NCBI GenBank assembly: GCA_015491145.1
Contig: WFWM01000063.1
Location: 1-19,859, forward strand
DNA: 19,859 nucleotides
Direction: 5' to 3'
From: Patescibacteria group bacterium
Lineage (GTDB): Bacteria > Patescibacteriota > Minisyncoccia > Phycocordibacterales > UBA12088
Under the pieces are notes generated by a model, which was not told the DNA's origin, made no database searches, and saw nothing but the letters and a program-made list of their open reading frames with translations. Below are positions 6,737 to 14,034 of the stretch, piece by piece; position 1 is the stretch's first letter; each line of letters begins with the position of its first letter. A program made the translations under genes and the position numbers.

Positions 6737-8254
6737 CTACTTGTCTTGGTCGTTGTTGTGCGTGATGGTGGGGTAGTGTGGGGGTGCGGTGGGGCGAGGT
6801 CGCACGAGCGGGAAGATTTGCGCTTCCCGTACCGGTACGTTAGCGAGGAACGCAAACACCCGCTCAGACATTCCGAATCCAAACGTGGGAGGCATTCCGT
6901 ACTCGAGCGCCTCCACATACTCCCAGTCAGCAAACTGCGCCTCCTCATCCCCCCGGTCTCTCAGGGCTTGCTGTCGACGGAAGCGCTCCGCCTGGTCAAT
7001 GGGGTCGTTGAGTTCGCTGAAGCCTTTCGCCAACTCACTCCCGGCAATAATTACTTGGAACCGCTCCACGATGGCAGGATTATCCGGATCCCGCTTCGCA
7101 AGCGGCTCAAGGTAGGTTGGAATGCCGATGAGAAAGCCGGGCCCAGGAATGGTCTTCCTAATCTTCTTCCAGAGCAGATCGACTCCCCGCTCCACGGAGA
7201 GCACCGCCTGATCAAAGGGAACCCTTTCTCTCTCCAGTACGGCAGCAACTTCCTCCACCGTTGTTGCAAGGGGGTCGATGGAGAAGTGTTGTTGGAGGAG
7301 CTCACAGAAGTGGTAGGTTTCCCATTGTTGTGAGAGGTCAACGGAGAAGCCGCGAATGGTGAATCGAGTCGTTCCAAACGCTGCGTCAGCCACAGCGAGG
7401 AAGAGCTCCCTTGTGAGTTCCATTCCGTATCGAAAGTCTGCGTACGCTTCGTAGAATTCCAGCTGGGTGTAGTCTTGAAGGTGCTCGGAGGATATCCCTT
7501 CATTTCGGAAGATGCGCCCTATTTCGTACACCTTCGGAAATCCTGCAATCATCAACTTTTTCTGCCAGAGTTCCCCCGTGGAAATACGAAGGTATACATC
7601 AATGTCGAGTGCATTGTGGTGCGTAATGAAAGGTCGCGTCTCTGCTCCCCCGGGCAGCGTTTCCAGTGCTGGCGTCTCCACCTCGAGGAAACCGCGCTCG
7701 TCGAGGAAAGCCCGCGCCGCCTTCCAGAACCGGGCCCGCGCCTCTATTCGCTCACGGAGTTGCGGGTTCAGGAGAATGTCGAGGTAACGGTAGCGGTAGC
7801 GTGTCTCCTCGTCTCTGAACCCTTCCTGCGCTTCGGGAATAGGGCGAAGGCTCTTGGCAAGCATACGCCACTTGCGGGCAAACAAGGTTCGTTCACCTCG
7901 CTGGGAACGGCCGAGCGTTCCGGTTACCGCAATGAAATCGGATCGGTCTACCGCTTTCTTGAAGAGGGCGAAGGAATCCTCGCCAACTCCGTCACGCCGA
8001 ATCGCAGCCTGCAGCGTACCAGTCCCATCAAAGAGATCAATGAAGATAATGCTGCCGTGTTCCCGGAGCGCGGTGATGCGTCCTGCTACCGTAATATCCC
8101 TCCCAGAAGCGGCGCGCGCTTCGAAAGCTTCCAATGCTTCTTGAATTGAGTGGGTTCTGCCGCTTCGGGGGGGATACGGGTCCATTCCGGCTTCGACCAG
8201 CATGGCCCTCTTGCGGAGCCGGTCGGCACGAATTTCTTCCAGCGGGCGAGGCAT
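6737..8254 (-). CDS. lysS: Lysyl-tRNA synthetase, class II, CPR-like variant
   Basis: Charges tRNA-Lys with lysine; 505 residues, usual class II length. The N-terminal OB-fold anticodon domain runs about 53-140 (ITVAGRITALREHGSIIFIDL at 54-74). Motif 1 is in FLEVETPALETLPGGAETRPF (189-209). Motif 2 is RIFRNEGISSEHLQDYTQLE at 247-266, where HLQDYT replaces the common RHNPEFT. Motif 3 is GFGMSER at 459-465 in place of GIGIDR, followed by VREAQIFPLVRP at 475-486. These variants resemble LysRS of Parcubacteria-type genomes as I recall them, and all core residues (motif 2 Arg, motif 3 Arg465) are kept. ATG at 8254 has a ribosome site AGGA four bases upstream and follows the greA stop by 10 bases, so the two form an operon, an arrangement common in bacteria. 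A terminator follows the stop. Confidence 0.96.
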   Translation of the reverse strand: MPRPLEEIRADRLRKRAMLVEAGMDPYPPRSGRTHSIQEALEAFEARAASGRDITVAGRITALREHGSIIFIDLFDGTGTLQAAIRRDGVGEDSFALFKKAVDRSDFIAVTGTLGRSQRGERTLFARKWRMLAKSLRPIPEAQEGFRDEETRYRYRYLDILLNPQLRERIEARARFWKAARAFLDERGFLEVETPALETLPGGAETRPFITHHNALDIDVYLRISTGELWQKKLMIAGFPKVYEIGRIFRNEGISSEHLQDYTQLEFYEAYADFRYGMELTRELFLAVADAAFGTTRFTIRGFSVDLSQQWETYHFCELLQQHFSIDPLATTVEEVAAVLERERVPFDQAVLSVERGVDLLWKKIRKTIPGPGFLIGIPTYLEPLAKRDPDNPAIVERFQVIIAGSELAKGFSELNDPIDQAERFRRQQALRDRGDEEAQFADWEYVEALEYGMPPTFGFGMSERVFAFLANVPVREAQIFPLVRPRPTAPPHYPTITHNNDQDK

Positions 8255-8264
8255 GGATTCCTAG

Positions 8265-8750
8265 CTAGCGAAGCGCACAAATGTGGTAGCGCACAGCACC
8301 GGATGGTGTTGCCACCTCCACCACTTCCCCCTCCCTCTTGCCGAGGAGCGCTTCCCCAAGGGGGGATTCGTAGGAAATCTTGCCCTCTTGAATGTTTGCC
8401 TCGTGCGGACTCACGATGCAGAGCTCTCTCTTCTCCTCTGTGCCTTCTTTCTGCACTACGACGCAGCTGCCCACTTGCACCACGCCGCCTGTGAAGGAAG
8501 GGGTCGTGGATACGATTTCCGCAGCCCGGAGCGTCTCTTCGAGCGTGCGAATTCGCTCCTCGAGCGCCGCCTGCGCCTCCCGCGCCTCCTGATACTCTGC
8601 GTTCTCTCGCAAATCACCGAGCGCCCGCGCGGATTCAAGCGCTTGGGCAATTTCAGTGCGCTTCACTGTTTTGAGGTATTCTAATTCCTGCTTCATCTCC
8701 TCGTACGCTTCTTGAGAGAGGATGGGTCGATCTGGCATACCACTTACCAT
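8265..8750 (-). CDS. greA: Transcription elongation factor GreA
   Basis: Rescues backtracked RNA polymerase by stimulating transcript cleavage through the secondary channel. 161 residues, normal length. The N-terminal coiled coil spans about 10-80. Its tip carries ARALGDLRENAEYQEA (41-56), including the catalytic acidic pair Asp46 and Glu49. The C-terminal FKBP-like domain begins near 86 and contains YESPLGEALLGKREGE, the family signature. Start choice is open: ATG at 8750 or the in-frame ATG at 8738 (MPDRPILSQ...). Neither has a good ribosome site, and I kept the longer. The gene has its own promoter in the 62-base gap after mrdA and runs into lysS. Confidence 0.95.
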   Translation of the reverse strand: MVSGMPDRPILSQEAYEEMKQELEYLKTVKRTEIAQALESARALGDLRENAEYQEAREAQAALEERIRTLEETLRAAEIVSTTPSFTGGVVQVGSCVVVQKEGTEEKRELCIVSPHEANIQEGKISYESPLGEALLGKREGEVVEVATPSGAVRYHICALR

Positions 8751-8776
8751 TACCCGATCGCAATGGGAAACGTGTT

Positions 8777-8808
8777 GCTACCGTAGCATATTCCTTGCGG
8801 TTTGTCAT
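8777..8808 (-). promoter_or_regulatory. greA promoter with palindromic extended -10
   Basis: Minus strand: -35 ATGACA (8803-8808; five of six matches to TTGACA), 17-base spacer, -10 TACGGT (8780-8785) preceded by TGC, i.e. a full extended -10. About 29 bases follow before the greA ATG. The block TATGCTACGGTAGC (8777-8790) contains the perfect dyad GCTAC-G-GTAGC and is identical to the block upstream of proS. Confidence 0.7.
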
Positions 8809-8812
8809 TGCC

Positions 8813-10519
8813 TTAATCTACGGTATCGCTGAGGTAGGATGGAGCGTGGTTGCGCATCCATTGGAAGAGACGCGCCATCACATACACACCACCGATGGTG
8901 TTCGATGCCGGCCCTCGCTCCATTACGACGGCGAATGCGTAACGGGGATTCTCGTAGGGAAAGAAGCCTATGACGAGCGAGTTGACGCGTTTGTGGGAAG
9001 CACCGAGCTCTGCGGTTCCTGTTTTGGCGGCCACTGTCACGAAGGGGAGATTGAGGCCTTTTGCGGTTCCCTCCTGCACCGCTCGTCGCATCCCTTGCCG
9101 AACTGGCGCGAGGTATCCCTCCTCAAACGGGAGGGGTTGCGGCGCGTGGGCGGCGCACGCCTGCTGGGTGAGACATGGGAAAGGGAGTTTTCCTGTGGCG
9201 ATGCCGGCGGCAGCCCGGGCGAGGGCAAGCGGCGTCACCTGAACGCCGAACTGACCAATGGCCGTGAGGTAGGTGTCGCCGAGTCGCCACGGTGTCCCGA
9301 ATGTTTGCCTCTTCCATTCCGGCGTGGGAATGGTGCCGGCCGGGACGACGGAGCCGGCAAAGGGGAACGATTCGGTGAAGCCAAATGCTGCGAGGTCTTT
9401 TGCCAGCCGTTGAATGCCTATTCCTCTTGGAATGCCGGCTTTCGGATTCCCTCCCGCCACGCTCATAAAGAATACGTTGGAGGAAAAGGCGAGTGCTCGC
9501 GAGAGGTTGTTGGCGCCAAACGCCGGAGGCCCCCAATCCCGGTAAACTGTCGGCTTATCCGGGTGGTAGGGGTTGGGAACCACCAAGGTACCGTTGCTTA
9601 CGATCACGGTGGATGGAGTGATGATGTGGTTAGCCAGTGCTGATACCGCAACGAATGGTTTGATGGTTGACCCCGGGGCATAGCGGCCGGACCATGCGCG
9701 CGGGAGAAGAGCCGCGTTTGGACGGGCAAGCTCGCGGGCGACCTCGGTGGTGCTCGCCGGGTTCCCAAACGGACGGTGGTCGAACGAAGGGTAGCTCGTG
9801 ATAGCCAATACGCTCCCATCGCGCACATCCAATAGGGCGCCGCTTGCCCCCCGGAATCCCCGTTGCTCAGCGGTCTCTTTGAGAATTTGGTAGAGCGCTT
9901 CAGTGAGTGGGGCATCGATCGTGAGTTGCAAAGGGGGTGCTTCCTTTGGTTGTCGCACGATTCGCTGGCTCACTACGGCCCCCTTCGCGTCGGTCTCGTA
10001 CCACACGATTCCGTCTTCACCTTGCAGGAGGGCATTGTACGCTCGCTCGATGCCGGCTACACCTTCGTAGTTCCATTGGTAGTAGAAGCCGGAAGCGTCT
10101 TTCTTTGGAGGAGAGACGTATCCAACGAGGTGCGCGAGGGAGAAAGGGTAGGTATACACCCGAATACGGTTGCCTTGCGGGGTTGTGGCATTGCCGGCAA
10201 GTAGGCGCCCCTCCCGGTCAACAATGGTGCCGCGGGGAGCTGGAACGATCGCGCTCGCGACGAGGTTTTCTGTAGCGAGGCGGCGGTATGTAGCACCTTC
10301 TACTCCTTGGAGCCAAAAGGAACGCGCACCAAATACACCGAGGAGAGTGATGAAACAACCTAAGAAGACGAGGGGCACTCGTCGCGAGATCGGTACCTCG
10401 ACGCGGAAGAGGTCCTCATCAGAGGTGGTGAGGTAGTGGGCCTCCGGGAGCGTCTCATCGGGGAAGAGTTCGCGGATCTCGCTTTTCCGAAACCGCCACC
10501 GAAGGAATCGTTGGACCAT
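8813..10519 (-). CDS. mrdA: Class B penicillin-binding protein 2 (elongation transpeptidase), shortened pedestal
   Basis: D,D-transpeptidase of the rod/elongasome complex, cross-linking lateral-wall peptidoglycan. 568 residues from ATG 10519; a GTG one codon earlier is possible. After a 45-residue cytoplasmic tail comes one membrane anchor (about 48-69). The transpeptidase domain has SxxK as STIK (Ser284-Lys287), SSN at 346-348 and KTG at 499-501. In the pedestal, PRGTIVDREGRLLAGN (95-110) is followed almost at once by YTYPFSLAHLVGYV (122-135). In typical PBP2 these two blocks are roughly 80 residues or more apart, so most of the head subdomain is missing. The start overlaps the mreD stop as TGATG, and the gene ends the mreB-mreC-mreD-mrdA series, which supports the PBP2 assignment over FtsI. 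Confidence 0.92.
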   Translation of the reverse strand: MVQRFLRWRFRKSEIRELFPDETLPEAHYLTTSDEDLFRVEVPISRRVPLVFLGCFITLLGVFGARSFWLQGVEGATYRRLATENLVASAIVPAPRGTIVDREGRLLAGNATTPQGNRIRVYTYPFSLAHLVGYVSPPKKDASGFYYQWNYEGVAGIERAYNALLQGEDGIVWYETDAKGAVVSQRIVRQPKEAPPLQLTIDAPLTEALYQILKETAEQRGFRGASGALLDVRDGSVLAITSYPSFDHRPFGNPASTTEVARELARPNAALLPRAWSGRYAPGSTIKPFVAVSALANHIITPSTVIVSNGTLVVPNPYHPDKPTVYRDWGPPAFGANNLSRALAFSSNVFFMSVAGGNPKAGIPRGIGIQRLAKDLAAFGFTESFPFAGSVVPAGTIPTPEWKRQTFGTPWRLGDTYLTAIGQFGVQVTPLALARAAAGIATGKLPFPCLTQQACAAHAPQPLPFEEGYLAPVRQGMRRAVQEGTAKGLNLPFVTVAAKTGTAELGASHKRVNSLVIGFFPYENPRYAFAVVMERGPASNTIGGVYVMARLFQWMRNHAPSYLSDTVD

Positions 10520-10824
10520 CACTTCTTACTGTACCACGAGGAGGGCAGGAGGATCGGTTGGAGCAGCGCATTGATGAAAGTGCCGAAAACCCCCCCAAGG
10601 GTGTAGAGGGGCACCCAAAGGGCTCTCGCCTGCGCCCCGAACCACACATCTGCTGCCACCAACGGGATAAGATATTCCCATCGCGGTCGGTAGAGTTGGG
10701 TGAGGATCGAGAAGAGGAACACTACCCACCATGGCAACAGCGAAATGAGTACAGCGAGGACACCCATCCGAACCAACGGACCTCCCACTTGCCGAAGGAG
10801 CATGCTGGGCTGATGAATGGCCAT
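10519..10824 (-). CDS. mreD: Short MreD-like membrane protein
   Basis: 101-residue very hydrophobic protein with probable membrane segments at about 20-42, 50-64 and 70-93. The name rests mainly on its place between mreC and mrdA and on its membrane character. MreD proteins usually have 150-170 residues and five or six segments, so this one is about two thirds of normal size and may be a reduced form or an analogue. A strong ribosome site (GGAG six bases before ATG) lies within the end of mreC, whose stop is 3 bases upstream. The stop overlaps the mrdA start. The tail ends in a basic SKK. I see no catalytic motif. In the model system MreD helps link MreC to PBP2/RodA. Confidence 0.68.
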   Translation of the reverse strand: MAIHQPSMLLRQVGGPLVRMGVLAVLISLLPWWVVFLFSILTQLYRPRWEYLIPLVAADVWFGAQARALWVPLYTLGGVFGTFINALLQPILLPSSWYSKK

Positions 10825-10827
10825 AGG

Positions 10828-11679
10828 TTACTCCTGCCCGTTGGAGGTGGGAGCGGCAGGCATCGTGGTGGTGCTCACCGGAGATTGCGCCGCCTCACGC
10901 CACCATGACGCCGGGAGCATTCGTACCGACTCGGTGAGGAGCACCCGACGAATCGTGAAAGGGTTGGGAGCAATCCGTGCCACCACCGTTGCCTTCGGAT
11001 TGGCAGGCGTCTGCTCCACTCGAACCACCCGGCCAATTGGCGTGAGTGGGAGACTGCTCGTCCACACCACGGTTCCTACTTCAGGAGCCATCTCTTGGGG
11101 AACCTGACCTGCGAGCACACCGCCTCCCTTCCCTGTGAGGAGGATCGGTGTCTGGGCTTCACCAAGTCGCGCAAGCAGGCGTGTGCTGGGAGCGGAGTAG
11201 AGTCGCACACGGGAGAATTGGGGGGTCACGATATCGACAACCCCAACCGGCCACCATTCAGGAGGGGCGAGTGCCACCATACCTCGGCGCACCCCTCCCT
11301 TTTGCCCCACATCAAGAATAAGGGTGTCGTACACGCTTGCCGGTGGCACTGCGAGCACGCCACTCATAATAGTCGTTCCTGCATCGGGAGGGAGCCGTCC
11401 GAGGAGGGATTGCAATTGGGTTATTTCGTTCTGGAGCGTTTGGTACGCGCTCCGCTCGAGCGCAACCGACTCTGCAAGGCGACGCTGCTCGCTTTCACGG
11501 GAAAATCTATCGTAAGCGAGGAGCCACACCCCTTTCAGGGTAGTAGTAGACTCAGCAACGAAGCTCCAGAGAGAGAGGAAAGGAGCGAGCGGAGATCGCA
11601 GGAAGCCTGCGAGCAGGAGCACCGCCGCAAGAATCACTCCTGCCACGCTACTGAGGAGCAACAATTTCTTCCTCATCAT
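10828..11679 (-). CDS. mreC: Rod shape-determining protein MreC
   Basis: Extracytoplasmic scaffold of the elongasome that contacts PBP2. 283 residues, normal length. One membrane anchor (about 5-27) follows basic RKK. A helical, Glu/Gln-rich stretch (about 57-95) is the expected dimerising coiled coil. The beta-domain region follows, with ILDVGQKGGVRRGMVAL at 121-137 matching the MreC signature (usually LNKGSxDGVxxGMxV). The C-terminal 25 residues are Ser/Thr/Pro-rich and probably disordered. The start is ATG at 11679 or the adjacent ATG at 11676. It overlaps the end of mreB by 32 bases in another frame, so no mreB stop/start gap exists and translation is likely coupled. Confidence 0.93.
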   Translation of the reverse strand: MMRKKLLLLSSVAGVILAAVLLLAGFLRSPLAPFLSLWSFVAESTTTLKGVWLLAYDRFSRESEQRRLAESVALERSAYQTLQNEITQLQSLLGRLPPDAGTTIMSGVLAVPPASVYDTLILDVGQKGGVRRGMVALAPPEWWPVGVVDIVTPQFSRVRLYSAPSTRLLARLGEAQTPILLTGKGGGVLAGQVPQEMAPEVGTVVWTSSLPLTPIGRVVRVEQTPANPKATVVARIAPNPFTIRRVLLTESVRMLPASWWREAAQSPVSTTTMPAAPTSNGQE

Positions 11680-12721
11680 GCGTTACCAGCATATCACGGT
11701 GGGCCTCCACATCTTCAAGCACCACGGCAGTTCCCCGCACAACGGCAAGGAGCGGCTCCGGAGCGACACTGAATGGGATGCCGAGCGCTTCTTGAAAGAG
11801 CTCCGGCATTCCTCGAAGGAGCGCTCCACCTCCCACGAGGTACGCTCCCCGCTGCATAATATCGGCGAGCACCTCTGGAGGGGTAGCTTCCACCACCTCC
11901 CGCACCCCTTCGAGAATTGCGTGGACCGACGGGAGTATCGCTTCCCGCACATCTCGGTCAGTGACGACGACTTCTCGCGGGAGCCCTTCCACCACATCCC
12001 TTCCCCGCAGCACCACCTCAAGTGATTTGGGAAGCTCTCGCACAGCCCCCACCGCCCACTTCACCTCCTCTGCTGTTTTCTCTCCTACGAGCAGCTTGAA
12101 CTCGTTGCGGAGATATGTGGCAATATCGCGGTCGAACGTATCGCCTGCGATACGGAGATTCCTGCTCTCCACCACCCCTCCAAGGGAAAGTACCGCGATA
12201 TCGGTGGTCCCTCCCCCTATGTCAACCACCATAGATCCCTGCGCATCACGCAACGGAAGGCGAATTCCCAGCGCGGCAGCGATTGGTTCTTCGATGATGT
12301 GCACCTCTCTCGCTCCAGCCGCTTGCGCTGCGTCTCGAACTGCGCGAATCTCAACCGTGGTAATGCCAGTTGGCACACCTACCACTACCCGGGGGCCAAA
12401 GAGGCTCATTGGCTCCCTCGCGAGCGCTCGGGAGAGGAAATGCCGCATCATCTCTTGGGCAATATCGAATTCGGAAATGACGCCTTCGACGACGGGTCGA
12501 ATCGCCCGAAGGTGCTGAGGGGTCCGCCCCAACATTGCGCGAGCTTCGGCCCCGACTGCAACGACCGTGCTCGTCTTGGTATTGAGCGCCACCACAGAAG
12601 GCTCCCGGACTACAATGCCTTTGCCACGAACATACACGAGCGTTGTGGAAGTGCCGAGATCAATGCCAACATCTGCCCCATTGAGGCGTTGTGTGAGCCA
12701 CGAGGGCAACCACTTCCTCAT
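11648..12721 (-). CDS. mreB: Actin-like rod shape protein MreB (copy in the mreBCD locus)
   Basis: Bacterial actin that forms membrane-bound filaments directing lateral wall synthesis. 357 residues. The N-terminus MRKWLPSWLTQRLNG is amphipathic, as expected for membrane binding. The nucleotide-binding motifs are intact: phosphate-1 GIDLGTSTTLVY (19-30), IEEPIAAALG (143-152) with the conserved Glu before Pro, phosphate-2 VVDIGGGTTDIAVLSLGG (165-182), and the adenosine motif AYLVGGGALLRGMPELF (293-309). The C-terminus has an extra acidic tail (about 345-357) not typical of all MreBs. It starts in an ATGA overlap with proS (12718-12721) and overlaps mreC. A second MreB lies at 16394-17431; this copy is the one in the canonical mreBCD context. 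Confidence 0.96.
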   Translation of the reverse strand: MRKWLPSWLTQRLNGADVGIDLGTSTTLVYVRGKGIVVREPSVVALNTKTSTVVAVGAEARAMLGRTPQHLRAIRPVVEGVISEFDIAQEMMRHFLSRALAREPMSLFGPRVVVGVPTGITTVEIRAVRDAAQAAGAREVHIIEEPIAAALGIRLPLRDAQGSMVVDIGGGTTDIAVLSLGGVVESRNLRIAGDTFDRDIATYLRNEFKLLVGEKTAEEVKWAVGAVRELPKSLEVVLRGRDVVEGLPREVVVTDRDVREAILPSVHAILEGVREVVEATPPEVLADIMQRGAYLVGGGALLRGMPELFQEALGIPFSVAPEPLLAVVRGTAVVLEDVEAHRDMLVTHDEEEIVAPQ

Positions 12722-13977
12722 ACGAGTGCTTCCACGGCAGGGATGAGCTCTCCGATTGGGACATACTGCGGCGTGCCTCCTTTCCGCTGGACGATTTCTG
12801 CGCGACGTTCCGCCAGGCTCTTCGGCCCCACCCGAATCTGCACAGGAATGCCTATCAGGTCGGCGTCAGCGAGCTTTTCTCCCACAGATGCTTCCGTGCG
12901 ATCATCCCACAGCACCTCTATCCCGTGCGACTGGAGATCACGGTAGATGGTAGCAGCTGTCTCTTGCACGGATGCTTCCGTGGAAAGAGAAATGAGGTGA
13001 ACCGCAAACGGCGCGATGGAAGAAGGCCACACAAGCCCCCGGTCATCTGAGAAGAGTTCTGCCACAAGGCCCATCAAGCGATTGGGTCCGATGCCGTAGC
13101 AACCCATCACTGGATACTTGAGCGTGCCATCTTGGTCTCGGAAGGTGCACTGCAGAGCCTCGCTGAATCGTGTGCCGAGGGAGAAAATGTTGCCTACCTC
13201 TACCGCCCGCACTTCCTCGAGTCGCTCGCGTTCTAAACCGAGGTCCGCGAGGACGGCATCGGTGAACACTTCCTTATTGACCGCAATTCCCTTTTCCCTA
13301 TCGAGGTAAATCGTATCTTCGCCGACCTCCGCAACTGTCTGGAACTCGTGGCTATACTGGGAGAAGATGCCGCCGGAAGCGAAGGTGAGGTAGGTCCGGT
13401 CCCCTATCCCGATGCGTTGGAAGATGGTGAAGTACGCCCGCTTTACGCGTTCGTAGAGCTCCTCGTGCTCCTGTTGCGTGCGGGCAAAGGTATACATATC
13501 TTTCATATAGAATTCCCGACCGCGCATCAATCCACTTCGAGCCCGAAGTTCATTCCGAAACTTGAGTTGGATTTGGTACGGCAGTTGCGGCAGATCGCGG
13601 TAGGATGAGATGTGCTCCCGCATAATGGCGGTGATAGGCTCTTCGTGGGTGGGAGCAAGCCCCGCTTCCCCTCCCGCGTTGAGCGATGTTTTGAACCAGA
13701 TATCAACCTCTTCGTCGCTCCATCGATCTGTCTGTTCCCAGAGCGATCGCGACTGCAGGGCTGACAGGTGCACCTCCTGTCCGCCGATCGCATCCATTTC
13801 TTCACGGATAATTTGCATAATATTGCGGAGAACTCGCCATCCGAGAGGGAGGAAGGAGTAGACGCCTGCCAATTCTTTGTGGACAAAACCGGCTCGAATG
13901 AGGAGTTGGGCGTTCCGGGAGGTTTCGTCTCGGGGCGCTTCTCGCCTCGTGGTGGAAAAGAGGGAGGATTGACGCAT
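12718..13977 (-). CDS. proS: Prolyl-tRNA synthetase, short form without the INS editing domain
   Basis: Class II synthetase that charges tRNA-Pro. 419 residues compared with about 570 for standard bacterial ProRS. Motif 1 lies around PLGWRVLRNIMQIIREEM (44-61). The substrate loop is APTHEEPITAIMR (108-120), motif 2 is FRNELRARSGLMRGREFYMKD (140-160) and motif 3 is GCYGIGPNRLMGLVAE (292-307). The C-terminal anticodon-binding domain is about 320-419. Only about 130 residues separate motifs 2 and 3, so the roughly 180-residue insertion that deacylates Ala-tRNA-Pro is absent. Similar short forms are known in Alphaproteobacteria and CPR. ATG at 13977 has AGGA about 5-6 bases upstream, and a promoter precedes it. 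It overlaps mreB by 4 bases, so mreB depends on this transcript. Confidence 0.95.
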   Translation of the reverse strand: MRQSSLFSTTRREAPRDETSRNAQLLIRAGFVHKELAGVYSFLPLGWRVLRNIMQIIREEMDAIGGQEVHLSALQSRSLWEQTDRWSDEEVDIWFKTSLNAGGEAGLAPTHEEPITAIMREHISSYRDLPQLPYQIQLKFRNELRARSGLMRGREFYMKDMYTFARTQQEHEELYERVKRAYFTIFQRIGIGDRTYLTFASGGIFSQYSHEFQTVAEVGEDTIYLDREKGIAVNKEVFTDAVLADLGLERERLEEVRAVEVGNIFSLGTRFSEALQCTFRDQDGTLKYPVMGCYGIGPNRLMGLVAELFSDDRGLVWPSSIAPFAVHLISLSTEASVQETAATIYRDLQSHGIEVLWDDRTEASVGEKLADADLIGIPVQIRVGPKSLAERRAEIVQRKGGTPQYVPIGELIPAVEALV

Positions 13978-14005
13978 AGGCTTCCTACACTCACCGAATA
14001 CATCG

Positions 14006-14019
14006 GCTACCGTAGCATA
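14006..14019 (-). promoter_or_regulatory. proS-mreBCD promoter with palindromic extended -10
   Basis: Minus-strand TATGCTACGGTAGC, identical over 14 bases to the greA block. It contains TGC-TACGGT (-10 hexamer at 14009-14014) and the dyad GCTAC-G-GTAGC. No -35 match is visible 16-18 bases upstream, where the rseP stop lies. The leader to the proS ATG is about 31 bases and holds the ribosome site. It would allow proS, mreBCD and mrdA to be expressed independently of frr-rseP. Confidence 0.6.
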
Positions 14020-14034
14020 CTTTTCCCTTCCCCT

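Noticed and set aside
8795..9643. 282-codon plus-strand open frame opposite mrdA
   Set aside because: Lies entirely over the catalytic domain of PBP2; no family features.
13878..13886. TGTGGACAA, a one-mismatch DnaA box
   Set aside because: Lies within the proS coding sequence and is isolated; one-mismatch 9-mers are expected several times by chance.
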